Of a DNA stretch of 10,698 nucleotides, positions 1 through 7,300 are shown in pieces. Below the pieces are notes generated by a model. It ran no database searches. It had not been told where the DNA came from and was given only the letters and a program-made list of their open reading frames with translations. Both the position numbers and the translations under genes were made by a program. The stretch covers positions 1 through 10,698 of the forward strand of contig DAOWIT010000120.1 in NCBI GenBank assembly GCA_030640765.1, in the 5' to 3' direction. Every line of letters begins with the position of its first letter. The stretch's first letter is position 1. The stretch comes from Candidatus Latescibacterota bacterium (GTDB lineage Bacteria > Latescibacterota > MVCY01).

Positions 1-941
1 ATTACATAAAGAACATGATCACCGGGGCCGCTCAGATGGATGGTGCCATTTTGGTGGTTTCGGCCGCTGATGGACCTATGCCACAAACTAGGGAACACAT
101 ATTGTTAGCCCGGCAAGTGGCAGTTCCGGCTATCGTAGTTTTCCTGAACAAGACCGATCAGGTAGACGACCCAGAGTTATTAGACCTGGTGGAGTTGGAA
201 GTCAGGGAACTGCTCAGTGAGTACGATTTCCCAGGTGACGAGGTGCCAGTGCTGAAAGGCTCGGCTACTGAAATCCTGGCCTGTGGGTGTGGCAAGGAAG
301 ATTGTCCGAAGTGTGGGATAATCCATGAACTGATGGAGGCTGTGGATACCTACATACCCACCCCCATGCGGGATGTAGATAAGCCATTCCTTATGCCTGT
401 AGAGGATGTGTTCAGTATTACAGGCAGAGGGACCGTTGGAACCGGCAGGGTCGAGAGAGGAAGAATAAAAGTTGGGGATGATGTGGAAGTAGTTGGGGTT
501 AAACCGACCAGGAAGACAGTCGTTACCGGAGTGGAGATGTTCCGTAAGCTGTTGGATGAGGCTCAGGCCGGCGATAATGTGGGTTTATTGTTGCGGGGAG
601 TAGAGAAAGAGGAACTAGAGCGAGGGATGGTAGTAGCCAAACCGGGCAGCATCACGCCACACAAGAGATTCAAAGCGGAGGTTTACGTGCTGACCAAAGA
701 GGAAGGTGGACGACATACCCCCTTCTTCAACGGCTATCGCCCTCAGTTTTACTTCCGAACTACCGATGTGACCGGAGAGGTTCGTCTGCCCGAAGGAGTG
801 GAGATGGTTATGCCTGGTGACCATGTGAAGATGGATGTGACCCTGATTACATCGATAGCAATGGAGAAAGAGCTTAGATTCGCCATACGAGAGGGAGGTA
901 GCACTGTCGGAGCTGGTGTCGTAGGTGAGGTGACAGAGTAA
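1..941 (+). CDS. tuf: Elongation factor Tu, 5'-truncated by window edge
   Basis: EF-Tu delivers aminoacyl-tRNA to the ribosomal A site as a GTP complex. The open frame is entered at base 3 and encodes 312 residues. It begins [15 protein letters not shown], just after the G3 (DxxGH) box, near E. coli residue 88, so P-loop and switch regions lie upstream of the window. The G4 box reads NKTD (usually NKCD or NKVD) and the G5 region GSATEIL where SAL is usual. Domain 2 ([13 protein letters not shown]) and domain 3 ([24 protein letters not shown], then the C-terminal VGAGVV) are intact. A cysteine cluster, [11 protein letters not shown], sits just after G5, where E. coli has an acidic/alanine segment. 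The stop TAA at 939-941 directly abuts the rpmG ATG, implying co-translation. The identification is secure; the ATG at base 15 is internal and not the gene start. Confidence 0.98.
   Translation, partial: YIKNMITGAAQMDGAILVVSAADGPMPQTREHILLARQVAVPAIVVFLNKTDQVDDPELLDLVELEVRELLSEYDFPGDEVPVLKGSATEILACGCGKEDCPKCGIIHELMEAVDTYIPTPMRDVDKPFLMPVEDVFSITGRGTVGTGRVERGRIKVGDDVEVVGVKPTRKTVVTGVEMFRKLLDEAQAGDNVGLLLRGVEKEELERGMVVAKPGSITPHKRFKAEVYVLTKEEGGRHTPFFNGYRPQFYFRTTDVTGEVRLPEGVEMVMPGDHVKMDVTLITSIAMEKELRFAIREGGSTVGAGVVGEVTE
927..933 (+). promoter_or_regulatory. Ribosome binding site of rpmG
   Basis: GAGGTGA, a seven-base match to the anti-Shine-Dalgarno complement, lies inside the last codons of tuf and ends 8 nt before the rpmG ATG. 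It supports the start of this short gene directly against the tuf stop codon. Confidence 0.8.
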
Positions 942-1091
942 ATGAGAGAATTGGTAACCTTGGCCTGCGGAGAATGTAAGAGACGAAATTATACTACCAC
1001 TAAAAACCGTCAACTTCATCCTGACAGGATTCAGCAGAAGAAATATTGCCCTTCTTGTAGAAAACACACCTTACATAAAGAGACCAGGTAA
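942..1091 (+). CDS. rpmG: 50S ribosomal protein bL33
   Basis: This 49-residue protein begins [20 protein letters not shown] and ends HKETR. It carries two CxxC pairs (C9/C12 and C36/C39), the zinc-ribbon form of bL33, a small protein of the large subunit near the E site. Length is normal for the family. The start is fixed by GAGGTGA 8 nt upstream, and the ATG follows the tuf TAA with zero spacing. The position between tuf and secE is a common bacterial arrangement. Retention of all four cysteines suggests the zinc-dependent version; a cysteine-free paralogue elsewhere in the genome is possible but cannot be seen here. Confidence 0.96.
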   Translation: MRELVTLACGECKRRNYTTTKNRQLHPDRIQQKKYCPSCRKHTLHKETR

Positions 1092-1098
1092 AATGCAC

Positions 1099-1175
1099 AG
1101 GCCTGTAGCTCTAACGGATAGAGCATCGGACTCCAAATCCGAGGGTTGGGGGTTCGAATCCCTCCAGGCCTGCCA
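1099..1175 (+). tRNA. trnW: tRNA-Trp (anticodon CCA)
   Basis: A full cloverleaf can be drawn by hand. The acceptor stem AGGCCTG/CAGGCCT is 7 perfect pairs. The D-stem is GCTC/GAGC. The anticodon stem TCGGA/TCCGA encloses the loop CTCCAAA with anticodon CCA at 1133-1135. The variable loop is 5 nt, and the T-arm GGGGG-TTCGAAT-CCCTC contains one G-T wobble. The discriminator is G, and CCA is encoded at 1173-1175. The anticodon reads UGG. All Trp codons in the neighbouring genes are TGG, and nothing in this tRNA suggests UGA decoding. It lies 7 nt after rpmG and 21 nt before secE, so it is probably processed out of the same transcript. Confidence 0.97.
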
Positions 1176-1196
1176 TTATTATCTAAGGGTATAGAA

Positions 1197-1382
1197 ATGT
1201 TAAAAAAAACCATTACCTTCCTAAAAGAGGTAAGATTAGAAATGGGGAAGGTGAATTGGCCTACAAGGGATGAACTGTTCGCCTCAACTTGGGTAGTACT
1301 GCTCTTTTCTGTGATAGTTGCCCTGGGAGTTTGGGCATTTGATTTATTCTTCTCGAGAGTCCTGAGAATTATATTAGGATAG
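1197..1382 (+). CDS. secE: Preprotein translocase subunit SecE
   Basis: SecE is the small clamp subunit that stabilises SecY in the SecYEG membrane channel. The 61-residue product is the minimal single-span form. A short amphipathic N-terminal helix (FLKEVRLEMGKV) is followed by the family signature NWPTRDEL near residues 20-27. One transmembrane segment then runs over about residues 31-53 (STWVVLLFSVIVALGVWAFD). The ATG at 1197 is chosen because AAGGGT (1185-1190) lies 6 nt upstream. The longer open frame from 1146 starts inside the tRNA gene and is not credible. The stop TAG is 12 nt before the nusG ATG. The secE-nusG pairing is almost universal in bacteria and confirms both calls. Confidence 0.96.
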   Translation: MLKKTITFLKEVRLEMGKVNWPTRDELFASTWVVLLFSVIVALGVWAFDLFFSRVLRIILG

Positions 1383-1394
1383 GTGAGATACCGT

Positions 1395-1937
1395 ATGGCA
1401 AAACACTGGTACGTGGTCCACACTTTTTCCGGACACGAAAACAAGGTCAAGAAATATTTAGACAATTTGGTGGATAGCTCCGGGCTAAAAGATAAAGTTA
1501 GCAGAGTCATTGTGCCCACAGAAAAAATCGCCAGTATGAAAGATGGCAAGAGGATTATCGCAGAGAAACGATTTCTCCCCAGTTATGTGCTGGTAGAGAT
1601 GGAGATGGATAAAGAAACTTGGTATGTGGTAAGAAATACTCCTGGAGTGACTGGTTTTGTAGGAGCAGGTAAGAGACCGCAGCCACTGAGGGAACAGGAG
1701 ATCAAACGCATATTTCAACGGTTGGATGAGGGTAAGGGAGAACATCCTCAAGCCATCAGCTTAAAGCCAACAGACTCTGTTAAGGTGATAGATGGGCCAT
1801 TCGAGGATCTCTATGGTGTAGTGGAGGAAATCAATCCCGAAAGAAGGAAAGTCAAAGTAATGGTGAGTATTTTTAGCAGATCGACACCGGTCGAATTAGA
1901 TGTCTTACAGGTAGAGAAAGTCCAGGTGAAGGAATAA
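1395..1937 (+). CDS. nusG: Transcription termination/antitermination factor NusG
   Basis: NusG binds the beta' clamp helices during elongation and links RNA polymerase to ribosomes or Rho. The 180-residue product matches the usual length (E. coli 181). The NGN domain begins KHWYVVHTFSGHENKVKKYL and includes LPSYVLVEMEMD and TPGVTGFVG. The C-terminal KOW domain spans about residues 126-160, with VKVIDGPFEDLYGVVEEI. A GTG at 1383 would add four residues. The ATG at 1395 is preferred because AGGTGA (1381-1386) is 8 nt upstream and MAKHWYVVHT is the normal family N-terminus. The TAA at 1935-1937 is followed immediately by a palindromic repeat. Confidence 0.97.
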   Translation: MAKHWYVVHTFSGHENKVKKYLDNLVDSSGLKDKVSRVIVPTEKIASMKDGKRIIAEKRFLPSYVLVEMEMDKETWYVVRNTPGVTGFVGAGKRPQPLREQEIKRIFQRLDEGKGEHPQAISLKPTDSVKVIDGPFEDLYGVVEEINPERRKVKVMVSIFSRSTPVELDVLQVEKVQVKE

Positions 1938-1974
1938 GTAGGGACAGAACAATGTTCTGTCCCTACAGTGCCCA
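1938..1974 (+). repeat. Palindromic intergenic repeat, copy 1 (nusG-rplK)
   Basis: Two 14-nt arms, GTAGGGACAGAACA (1938-1951) and TGTTCTGTCCCTAC (1953-1966), are perfect reverse complements separated by one A. They are followed by the non-palindromic tail AGTGCCCA (1967-1974). The same arms and identical tail recur at the rpoB-rpoC junction. There is no U-tract after the stem, so it does not look like an intrinsic terminator. A REP- or MITE-like dispersed element, transcribed as a strong hairpin between nusG and rplK, is the best reading. A role in RNA processing or stability is only inferred. The element occupies most of the 58-nt nusG-rplK gap. Confidence 0.88.
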
Positions 1975-1995
1975 ATTAGGTAAAGGAATATCGAT

Positions 1996-2421
1996 ATGGC
2001 AAAGAGAGAGATTGGCAAGATAAAACTACATATATCAGCTGGCAGTGCCAACCCTGCTCCGCCGGTTGGACCGGCGCTGGGGCAATATGGTGTAAATATT
2101 ATGGAGTTTTGCAAGCAGTTCAACACCAAGACCCAATCTCAGAGTGGATTTGTTATACCAGTGGTAATAAGTGTTTATGCAGATCGTAGTTTCTCCTTTA
2201 TCACCAAAACCCCTCCAGCCTCAGAGTTGTTAAAGAAAGCCGCCGGCTTAGAAAAAGGCTCTGGTGAGCCCAATCGAGATAAAGTTGCAAAACTCAAGGC
2301 CGAAGAGATAAAGAAAGTAGCCGAGACAAAAATGGTCGATCTCAATGCCTCCGATATTGACTCGGCAATGCGAATAATTATGGGAACTGCCCGGAGCATG
2401 GGGATTGAAGTGGAAGGCTGA
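1996..2421 (+). CDS. rplK: 50S ribosomal protein uL11
   Basis: L11 binds the GTPase-associated region of 23S rRNA at the base of the L7/L12 stalk. The 141-residue protein has the normal length. The N-terminal domain shows the proline-rich hinge [20 protein letters not shown] (about residues 19-38), and [14 protein letters not shown] (about 72-85) lies at the domain junction. The C-terminal rRNA-binding domain ends [17 protein letters not shown]. The ATG is supported by TAAAGGAA about 7 nt upstream. The TGA stop at 2419-2421 is at the family-typical C-terminus, which shows that TGA is a real stop in this organism. rplA follows after 6 nt. Confidence 0.98.
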   Translation: MAKREIGKIKLHISAGSANPAPPVGPALGQYGVNIMEFCKQFNTKTQSQSGFVIPVVISVYADRSFSFITKTPPASELLKKAAGLEKGSGEPNRDKVAKLKAEEIKKVAETKMVDLNASDIDSAMRIIMGTARSMGIEVEG

Positions 2422-2427
2422 GTACTT

Positions 2428-3132
2428 ATGAAAAGAAGTAAAAGATATAACCAAGGTATAGCTGCTTTTGATAGAATGGCCTATTATGAACCGATCAAAG
2501 CTATTGAGTTCTTAGAGCAGGTGCCTAAAGCTAAATTCGACGAAACGGTAGAGGTAGCCTTCAACCTTGGAGTTGACCCCAGGCATGCTGACCAGATGGT
2601 TCGGGGAACAGTGGTGCTGCCTCAAGGCACTGGCAGAAAGACTACGGTCCTGGTGTTTGCCAAGGGAGAAACTGAGAAACAGGCTAAGGAAGCAGGGGCA
2701 GATTATGTGGGAGCCGATGAGTATATTCAAAAAATCTCTGAGCAAGGGTGGACCGAGTTTGATGTAGCCATAGCTACCCCGGATATGATGAGTAAGGTAG
2801 GGAGATTGGGGAAAATCCTTGGTCCTCGAGGCCTGATGCCAAATCCCAAAAGCGGCACAGTCACTTTCGATGTTGCCAAGGCGGTAAAGGAGGCCAAGGC
2901 AGGAAGAATCGAGTTCAGAGTGGACAAAACCGCTAACTTGCATGTTTCTATCGGGAAAATATCCTTTAACTCCAAACAACTCCTGGAGAACTTACATGCT
3001 CTTCTGGATGCTGTGGTGCGTGCAAGACCCTCGGCCGTTAAGGGGCAATATATTAAATCTATAACTTTGTCCACCACTATGGGCCCAGGAGTCCGCTTAG
3101 ACAAACAGGCGGCACTGGATATGTTAAAGTAG
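2428..3132 (+). CDS. rplA: 50S ribosomal protein uL1
   Basis: L1 forms the mobile stalk near the E site and in many bacteria represses translation of its own rplKA message. The 234-residue product has the usual length. Diagnostic segments are [20 protein letters not shown] (about residues 127-146), the [18 protein letters not shown] strand pair and the C-terminal signature [12 protein letters not shown]. Spacing of 6 nt to rplK and 8 nt to rplJ indicates one translationally coupled message. A purine-rich GGAAGG in the end of rplK lies about 10 nt before the ATG. I did not find a clear L1-binding mimic in the mRNA. Confidence 0.98.
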   Translation: MKRSKRYNQGIAAFDRMAYYEPIKAIEFLEQVPKAKFDETVEVAFNLGVDPRHADQMVRGTVVLPQGTGRKTTVLVFAKGETEKQAKEAGADYVGADEYIQKISEQGWTEFDVAIATPDMMSKVGRLGKILGPRGLMPNPKSGTVTFDVAKAVKEAKAGRIEFRVDKTANLHVSIGKISFNSKQLLENLHALLDAVVRARPSAVKGQYIKSITLSTTMGPGVRLDKQAALDMLK

Positions 3133-3140
3133 AGCTTCAA

Positions 3141-3665
3141 ATGACAAGAGAAGAGAAACAAAAAGAGGTTGCTTACTTATCGGAGCTGTTTTCCTCTTCT
3201 AAGGGAATATATCTGACTGACTTTACTGGTTTAAATGTAGAGTTACTTACCAGTTTAAGGCGCAAGCTCAGGGACTGTTCTATTTCATACCGTGTAGTTA
3301 AGAACACCTTGGCGGCTCAGGCGGCTAAACAAGCAGGCCTGGATGAGTTGATGGAATTCATAGAAGGCCCTACGGCGTTAGCTTACACCGATGGTGATCC
3401 AGTGATGCCGGCAAGGGTTATCTCTGAATTTCTGGAAGAGGGGCAGCGTCCGCGTTTTAGGAGTGCCTCAATAGAGGGTCAACTATATACTGCAGAACAA
3501 GTGGCCACACTTGCTACCCTACCCTCTAAGGAGGAGTTGCTGAGTGAAATTTTCTGGGGAATTAGTTCACCTATTGGTGGTTTAGTAACATCTCTTCAGT
3601 CGATTCTACGAACCTTGGTAACTACCCTTGATGTAATAGCTAAGCAGAGAGAACAAGAGACTTAA
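3141..3665 (+). CDS. rplJ: 50S ribosomal protein uL10
   Basis: L10 anchors L7/L12 dimers to the ribosome. The 174-residue protein has the rRNA-binding N-terminal domain ([20 protein letters not shown], then [20 protein letters not shown]) and [14 protein letters not shown] in the middle. It ends in a long helix from about residue 135 ([20 protein letters not shown]) that should bind L12 dimers. The ATG at 3141 has only a weak AGAG upstream, so translation probably depends on coupling to rplA, whose stop is 8 nt before. An L10 leader of the type found upstream of rplJ in E. coli cannot fit in that gap; the long untranslated stretch here lies after rplJ instead. Confidence 0.97.
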   Translation: MTREEKQKEVAYLSELFSSSKGIYLTDFTGLNVELLTSLRRKLRDCSISYRVVKNTLAAQAAKQAGLDELMEFIEGPTALAYTDGDPVMPARVISEFLEEGQRPRFRSASIEGQLYTAEQVATLATLPSKEELLSEIFWGISSPIGGLVTSLQSILRTLVTTLDVIAKQREQET

Positions 3666-3759
3666 ATCTGGTAATCTTCTCTGGCAAGAGTGAGCAGTCC
3701 TCAATGAAGTAGCGGGTTGAAGTTCTGTAATTAGCGCCTATTTCGTCAACCAATTGTGC

Positions 3760-3813
3760 TGATGCATCGTTTTTTGGACCGTTGTCTTTGAGCGATGCAT
3801 TACTTTCTCAAAG
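3760..3813 (+). promoter_or_regulatory. Overlapping alternative hairpins in rplJ-rplL gap
   Basis: The 256-nt rplJ-rplL gap (3666-3921) has no supportable gene. Two stems can form, but they exclude each other or would knot. Stem A pairs ATGCATCG (3762-3769) with CGATGCAT (3793-3800), extended by a G-U and a U-A pair. Its 23-nt loop begins with six T and may hold a small inner GGAC/GTCT stem. Stem B pairs CTTTGAG (3786-3792) with CTCAAAG (3807-3813). Stem B uses the loop of A and encloses A's 3' arm, an arrangement resembling attenuators, riboswitches or an H-type pseudoknot. A further weak stem, CACTGT/ACGGTG, lies near 3847-3870. Function is inferred only; I see no convincing promoter in the gap. 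Confidence 0.4.
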
Positions 3814-3907
3814 CCGCATGGTTTTATAGAAGCGAGGGAGAAACTTCACTGTGGCATTTATGAAACGGTGAGGGGACAATAAATCTTTGGATATCTTAAG
3901 GTAATTC

Positions 3908-3915
3908 AAAGGAGG
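3908..3915 (+). promoter_or_regulatory. Strong ribosome binding site of rplL
   Basis: AAAGGAGG, followed by a second GAGG, ends 6 nt before the rplL ATG. It is the strongest Shine-Dalgarno in the window, in contrast to the weak one of rplJ. This fits the need to make several L12 copies per L10. Confidence 0.88.
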
Positions 3916-3921
3916 AGGATA

Positions 3922-4320
3922 ATGCCAGTAAAAAAAGGAACTAATGTGAAAACGATTGTGGACTCAATAAGCAAACTGACAGTCCTGGAGCTTGCAGAGT
4001 TAGTTGACGTGTTGCGGGAGAAGTTTGGAGTCCAAGCAGTTGCCCCGGTAGCGCAAACAGCAGCCCCTACCGCTGAGGCAGCAGAAGCTGCCCCTAAGGC
4101 GGAAGAGAAGACGGAATTTGATGTAATCTTGACCGGGATTGGGGACAAGAAAATTCAAGTGATCAAAGTGGCTAGAGCACTTACTTCTCTTGGATTAAAG
4201 GAAGCAAAGGCCCTGGTAGATTCTGCCCCTAAACCATTAAAAGAAGGGGTATCTAAGACAGAAGCTGAAGAGGCGAAGGCAAAACTGGAGGAAGTAGGGG
4301 CAACAGTAGAAATCAAATGA
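3922..4320 (+). CDS. rplL: 50S ribosomal protein bL12 (L7/L12)
   Basis: L12 is the multicopy stalk protein that recruits and stimulates translational GTPases. The 132-residue product has the three expected parts. The N-terminal dimerisation/L10-binding helices contain [20 protein letters not shown] (about residues 16-35). A flexible Ala/Pro/Glu hinge covers about 38-61. The C-terminal factor-binding domain starts [20 protein letters not shown] and contains [20 protein letters not shown]. It is somewhat longer than E. coli L12 (about 120). The TGA stop at 4318-4320 overlaps the rpoB ATG, so L12 and beta translation are probably coupled. Confidence 0.98.
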   Translation: MPVKKGTNVKTIVDSISKLTVLELAELVDVLREKFGVQAVAPVAQTAAPTAEAAEAAPKAEEKTEFDVILTGIGDKKIQVIKVARALTSLGLKEAKALVDSAPKPLKEGVSKTEAEEAKAKLEEVGATVEIK

Positions 4321-7300
4321 GGAGTGTGAGAGTCTTGAGCGAAGCAGGTTTTAGTCAACGTTATTATTACGGAAAGCTACCCACGGTTGTTGATATACCA
4401 GATCTGCTTGAAGTCCAGATTAATTCCTTTCGAGATTTCCTTCAGGGGGATGTTCCACCAGGGAAAAGGGCTCGACAGGGTATACAGGCTGTGTTTATGG
4501 ATATTTTCCCTATTACCGATGTGCATAATCTTTTTTCTCTGGAATTTTTGGGATATTCTATAGGCAAACCAAAATACAATATATTCGAATGCCAGGAGAG
4601 AAATCTGACCTATGCGGCTTCCTTAAAGGCCAGACTCAGATTAGACATCAGAGAACGGGGACAGATGCAGTTTAAGGAAGGGATCGAACAGACCGTTTTT
4701 CTAGGAGAACTGCCTCTGATGACGGATAAGGGTAGCTTCGTCATAAACGGCGCTGAGAGGGTTATCGTTGCTCAGCTTCATCGCTCCCCGGGGGTGTTCT
4801 TTGACGAAATCACCCACCCCAGCGGCAGAAGACTTTACTCTGCTCGTATTATTCCTTATCGAGGTTCATGGGTCTCTTTGAAGACAGATATCAACGATAT
4901 TCTCTATGTCTATATAGACCAGACAAAAAAAGTATATGTGACAGTGCTGCTTCGAGCGCTTGGATTTCTGGATGATGAGCAGATTCTGAATCTGTTTCGG
5001 GACAAAAAAGGGGTGGAACTGATCGAGAATACACTAAGCAAAGATCCCATCGACAACCAGGAAGAAGCCTGGTATGCCATATACAGCCTTATGCGCCCCG
5101 GCGAACCGCCGAATGTGCAGACAGCTCAAGAGTTCTTTAACAACCTGTTTTTCGACCCCAAACGCTACAATCTGGGTAAGGTGGGTAGATATAGAATCAA
5201 TCAACGTTTAGGGACAGATGTTCCTTCTGACACCACGGTGCTCACTCCTGAGGATTTTGTGAAGATTACAGAATATATGCTGGCCCTATACGAAGGGGAG
5301 GGCTACATTGACGATATTGATCACCTGGGAAATCGAAGGGTAAGGTTGGTAGAAGAATTGCTCAGTGAACAGCTTAATATAGCTTTTTCTCGGATGGCCA
5401 GGGTAATCCGGGAGAAGATAAATCTGCGTGGATCCGATTCCATAATCCCTCAAGAACTGGTCAATGCTCGTATTATATCCGCAGTAGTAGATTCTTTCTT
5501 TGGTTCCAGCCAGCTATCCCAGTTTATGGACCAGATGAACCCTCTGGCAGAACTGGATCACAAAAGGAGGCTCAGTGCCCTTGGGCCAGGAGGGCTTACC
5601 AGAAAAAGCGCTGGGTTCGAGGTAAGGGATGTTCATCATACTCATTATGGCAGAGTATGTCCCATCGAAACTCCTGAGGGACAAAATATCGGACTTATGG
5701 TCCGTCTGGCTACTTATGCTCGGGTTAACTCCTTTGGGTTTATTGAAACACCTTACCGGAGAGTTAAGAACGGTCGAGTAACTACTAAAATAGAGTATCT
5801 TACGGCCGACGAAGAGGATAGATACACTATTGCTCAAGCTAACGCTCCTTTGACTGAGGATGGGAGTTTTATTCTTGAGTTAGTCAGGTGCCGTAGACGA
5901 GGCGAATTTTCTCTTGTCCCTCCTTCTGAGATCGATTATATGGATGTTTCGCCTAAGCAAATGGTGGGAGGATCGGCTTCACTAATTCCATTTCTGGAAC
6001 ACGATGACGCCAGCCGTGCCCTGATGGGTTCCAACATGCAGCGTCAAGCAGTACCGTTATTGAAGACCGAATCTCCATTGGTGGGAACCGGAATGGAGCA
6101 CAAAATAGCTATTGACTCCAGAGCGGTAGTATTAGCACAACAGGCAGGCAAGGTAATCAGTGTTGATGCCGACAGAATTGTCATAAATCCCAAACAACCA
6201 ACCAACGAGCCTATCCGACTGTTGGGGATATCTAATTACCACACATATGATTTGATTAAATTCAAACGCTCTAACTCCGACAGTTGTGTTAACCAACGCC
6301 CTTTGGTAAAAGTGGGCGACAGGGTGAAGGCGGGGCAACTTATTGCTGACGGGCAGGCCACCAGTCAAGGCGAGCTTGCTCTGGGTGCTAATCTCCTGGT
6401 TGCCTTTATGCCTTGGGAGGGTTACAATTTCGAAGATGCTATTGTGGTGAATGAAAGGTTGGTTAAGGAGGACGTATTTACTTCTATTCATATTGTAGAA
6501 TTTGAGGTCCAGGTGCGGAGAACTAGACTGGGGCCAGAAGAGATAACCAGGGATATCCCTAATGTTGGCGAAGATATGGTGAAAGATTTGGACGAGAGAG
6601 GGATAATTCGAATTGGAGCGGAGGTAAAAGCTGGGGATATCTTGGTGGGAAAAGTGACACCCAAAGGTGAAACCGAGCTTTCTGCGGAGGAGAGATTGCT
6701 GAGAACCATCTTCGGCGAGAAAGCAGGAGAAGTACGCGACACCTCCCTGAAGGCCCCTCCGGGAATGGAAGGGGTGGTTGTGGATGCGAAGTTGTTTTCT
6801 CGTAAACACAGAGATGACAAGACGGGGAAAGAAGACAGGGAAAAAATCGCCTCCTTAAGAAACGATGACCAAAAGAGAATTGCAGAGATCAAAGCAGCAC
6901 GAGATAGAGAGGTGAAGCATCTTCTCCAGGGACAATGTTCAGGTCTTCTTCGAAATACTGAAGACGGCTCCGTAGTCTGTAAATCCGGAGAGATTCTGGG
7001 TGAAGCTGCTTTGGATCAGATTGACTTAGATGTTGTCCATCCAGATGATAAATGGGTTGAGGATAAGAACAACAATAGTAAGATTGAAAGCTTAATGAAA
7101 GCCAGTCAAGAACTAATCAGCTCTGTGGAAGACGAACTAAATCAGCAGATCGACACGGTAATCAGGGGAGAAGAGCTGCCGACAGGTATACTTCAACTGG
7201 TGAAGGTTTATGTAGCACAGAAGAGGAAATTAACCGTGGGAGACAAAATGTCAGGGCGTCACGGGAACAAAGGAGTGGTATCAAAGGTTGTTCCTGAAGG

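Noticed and set aside
1146..1196. N-terminal extension of SecE from a start at 1146
   Set aside because: This start lies inside the T-arm region of the tRNA-Trp gene. The ATG at 1197 has its own ribosome site and gives the normal SecE N-terminus.
1938..1974. Intrinsic terminator after nusG
   Set aside because: The stem is strong but is followed by AGTGCCCA instead of a U-tract, and the same element sits inside the rpoB-rpoC junction, where full termination would be lethal.
2419..2430. Possible rplK-rplA fusion by TGA read-through, since both genes are in the same frame with only GTA CTT between
   Set aside because: Same-frame adjacency happens by chance one time in three. Both proteins have normal ends, and uL11 and uL1 act as separate subunits.
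3711..3745. Possible sigma-70 promoter TTGAAG - 16 nt - TATTTC in the rplJ-rplL spacer
   Set aside because: Only 4 of 6 and 3 of 6 consensus matches. This is too weak to call without expression data.
3795..3863. 22-codon ORF (ATG 3795 to TGA 3863) in the rplJ-rplL spacer
   Set aside because: It has no clear ribosome binding site, its start lies inside an RNA stem, and the sequence is not recognisable. It is too short to support as a gene.
6132..6809. Long reverse-strand open frame (225 codons) within rpoB, and other reverse frames
   Set aside because: They lie wholly opposite strongly conserved coding sequence, show no recognisable family, and are expected by chance in long genes.
6920..6945. 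Sequence in rpoB resembling the palindromic repeat (AGGGACAATGTTC)
   Set aside because: It matches only a short stretch, has no second arm or AGTGCCCA tail, and is part of the coding insertion of beta.
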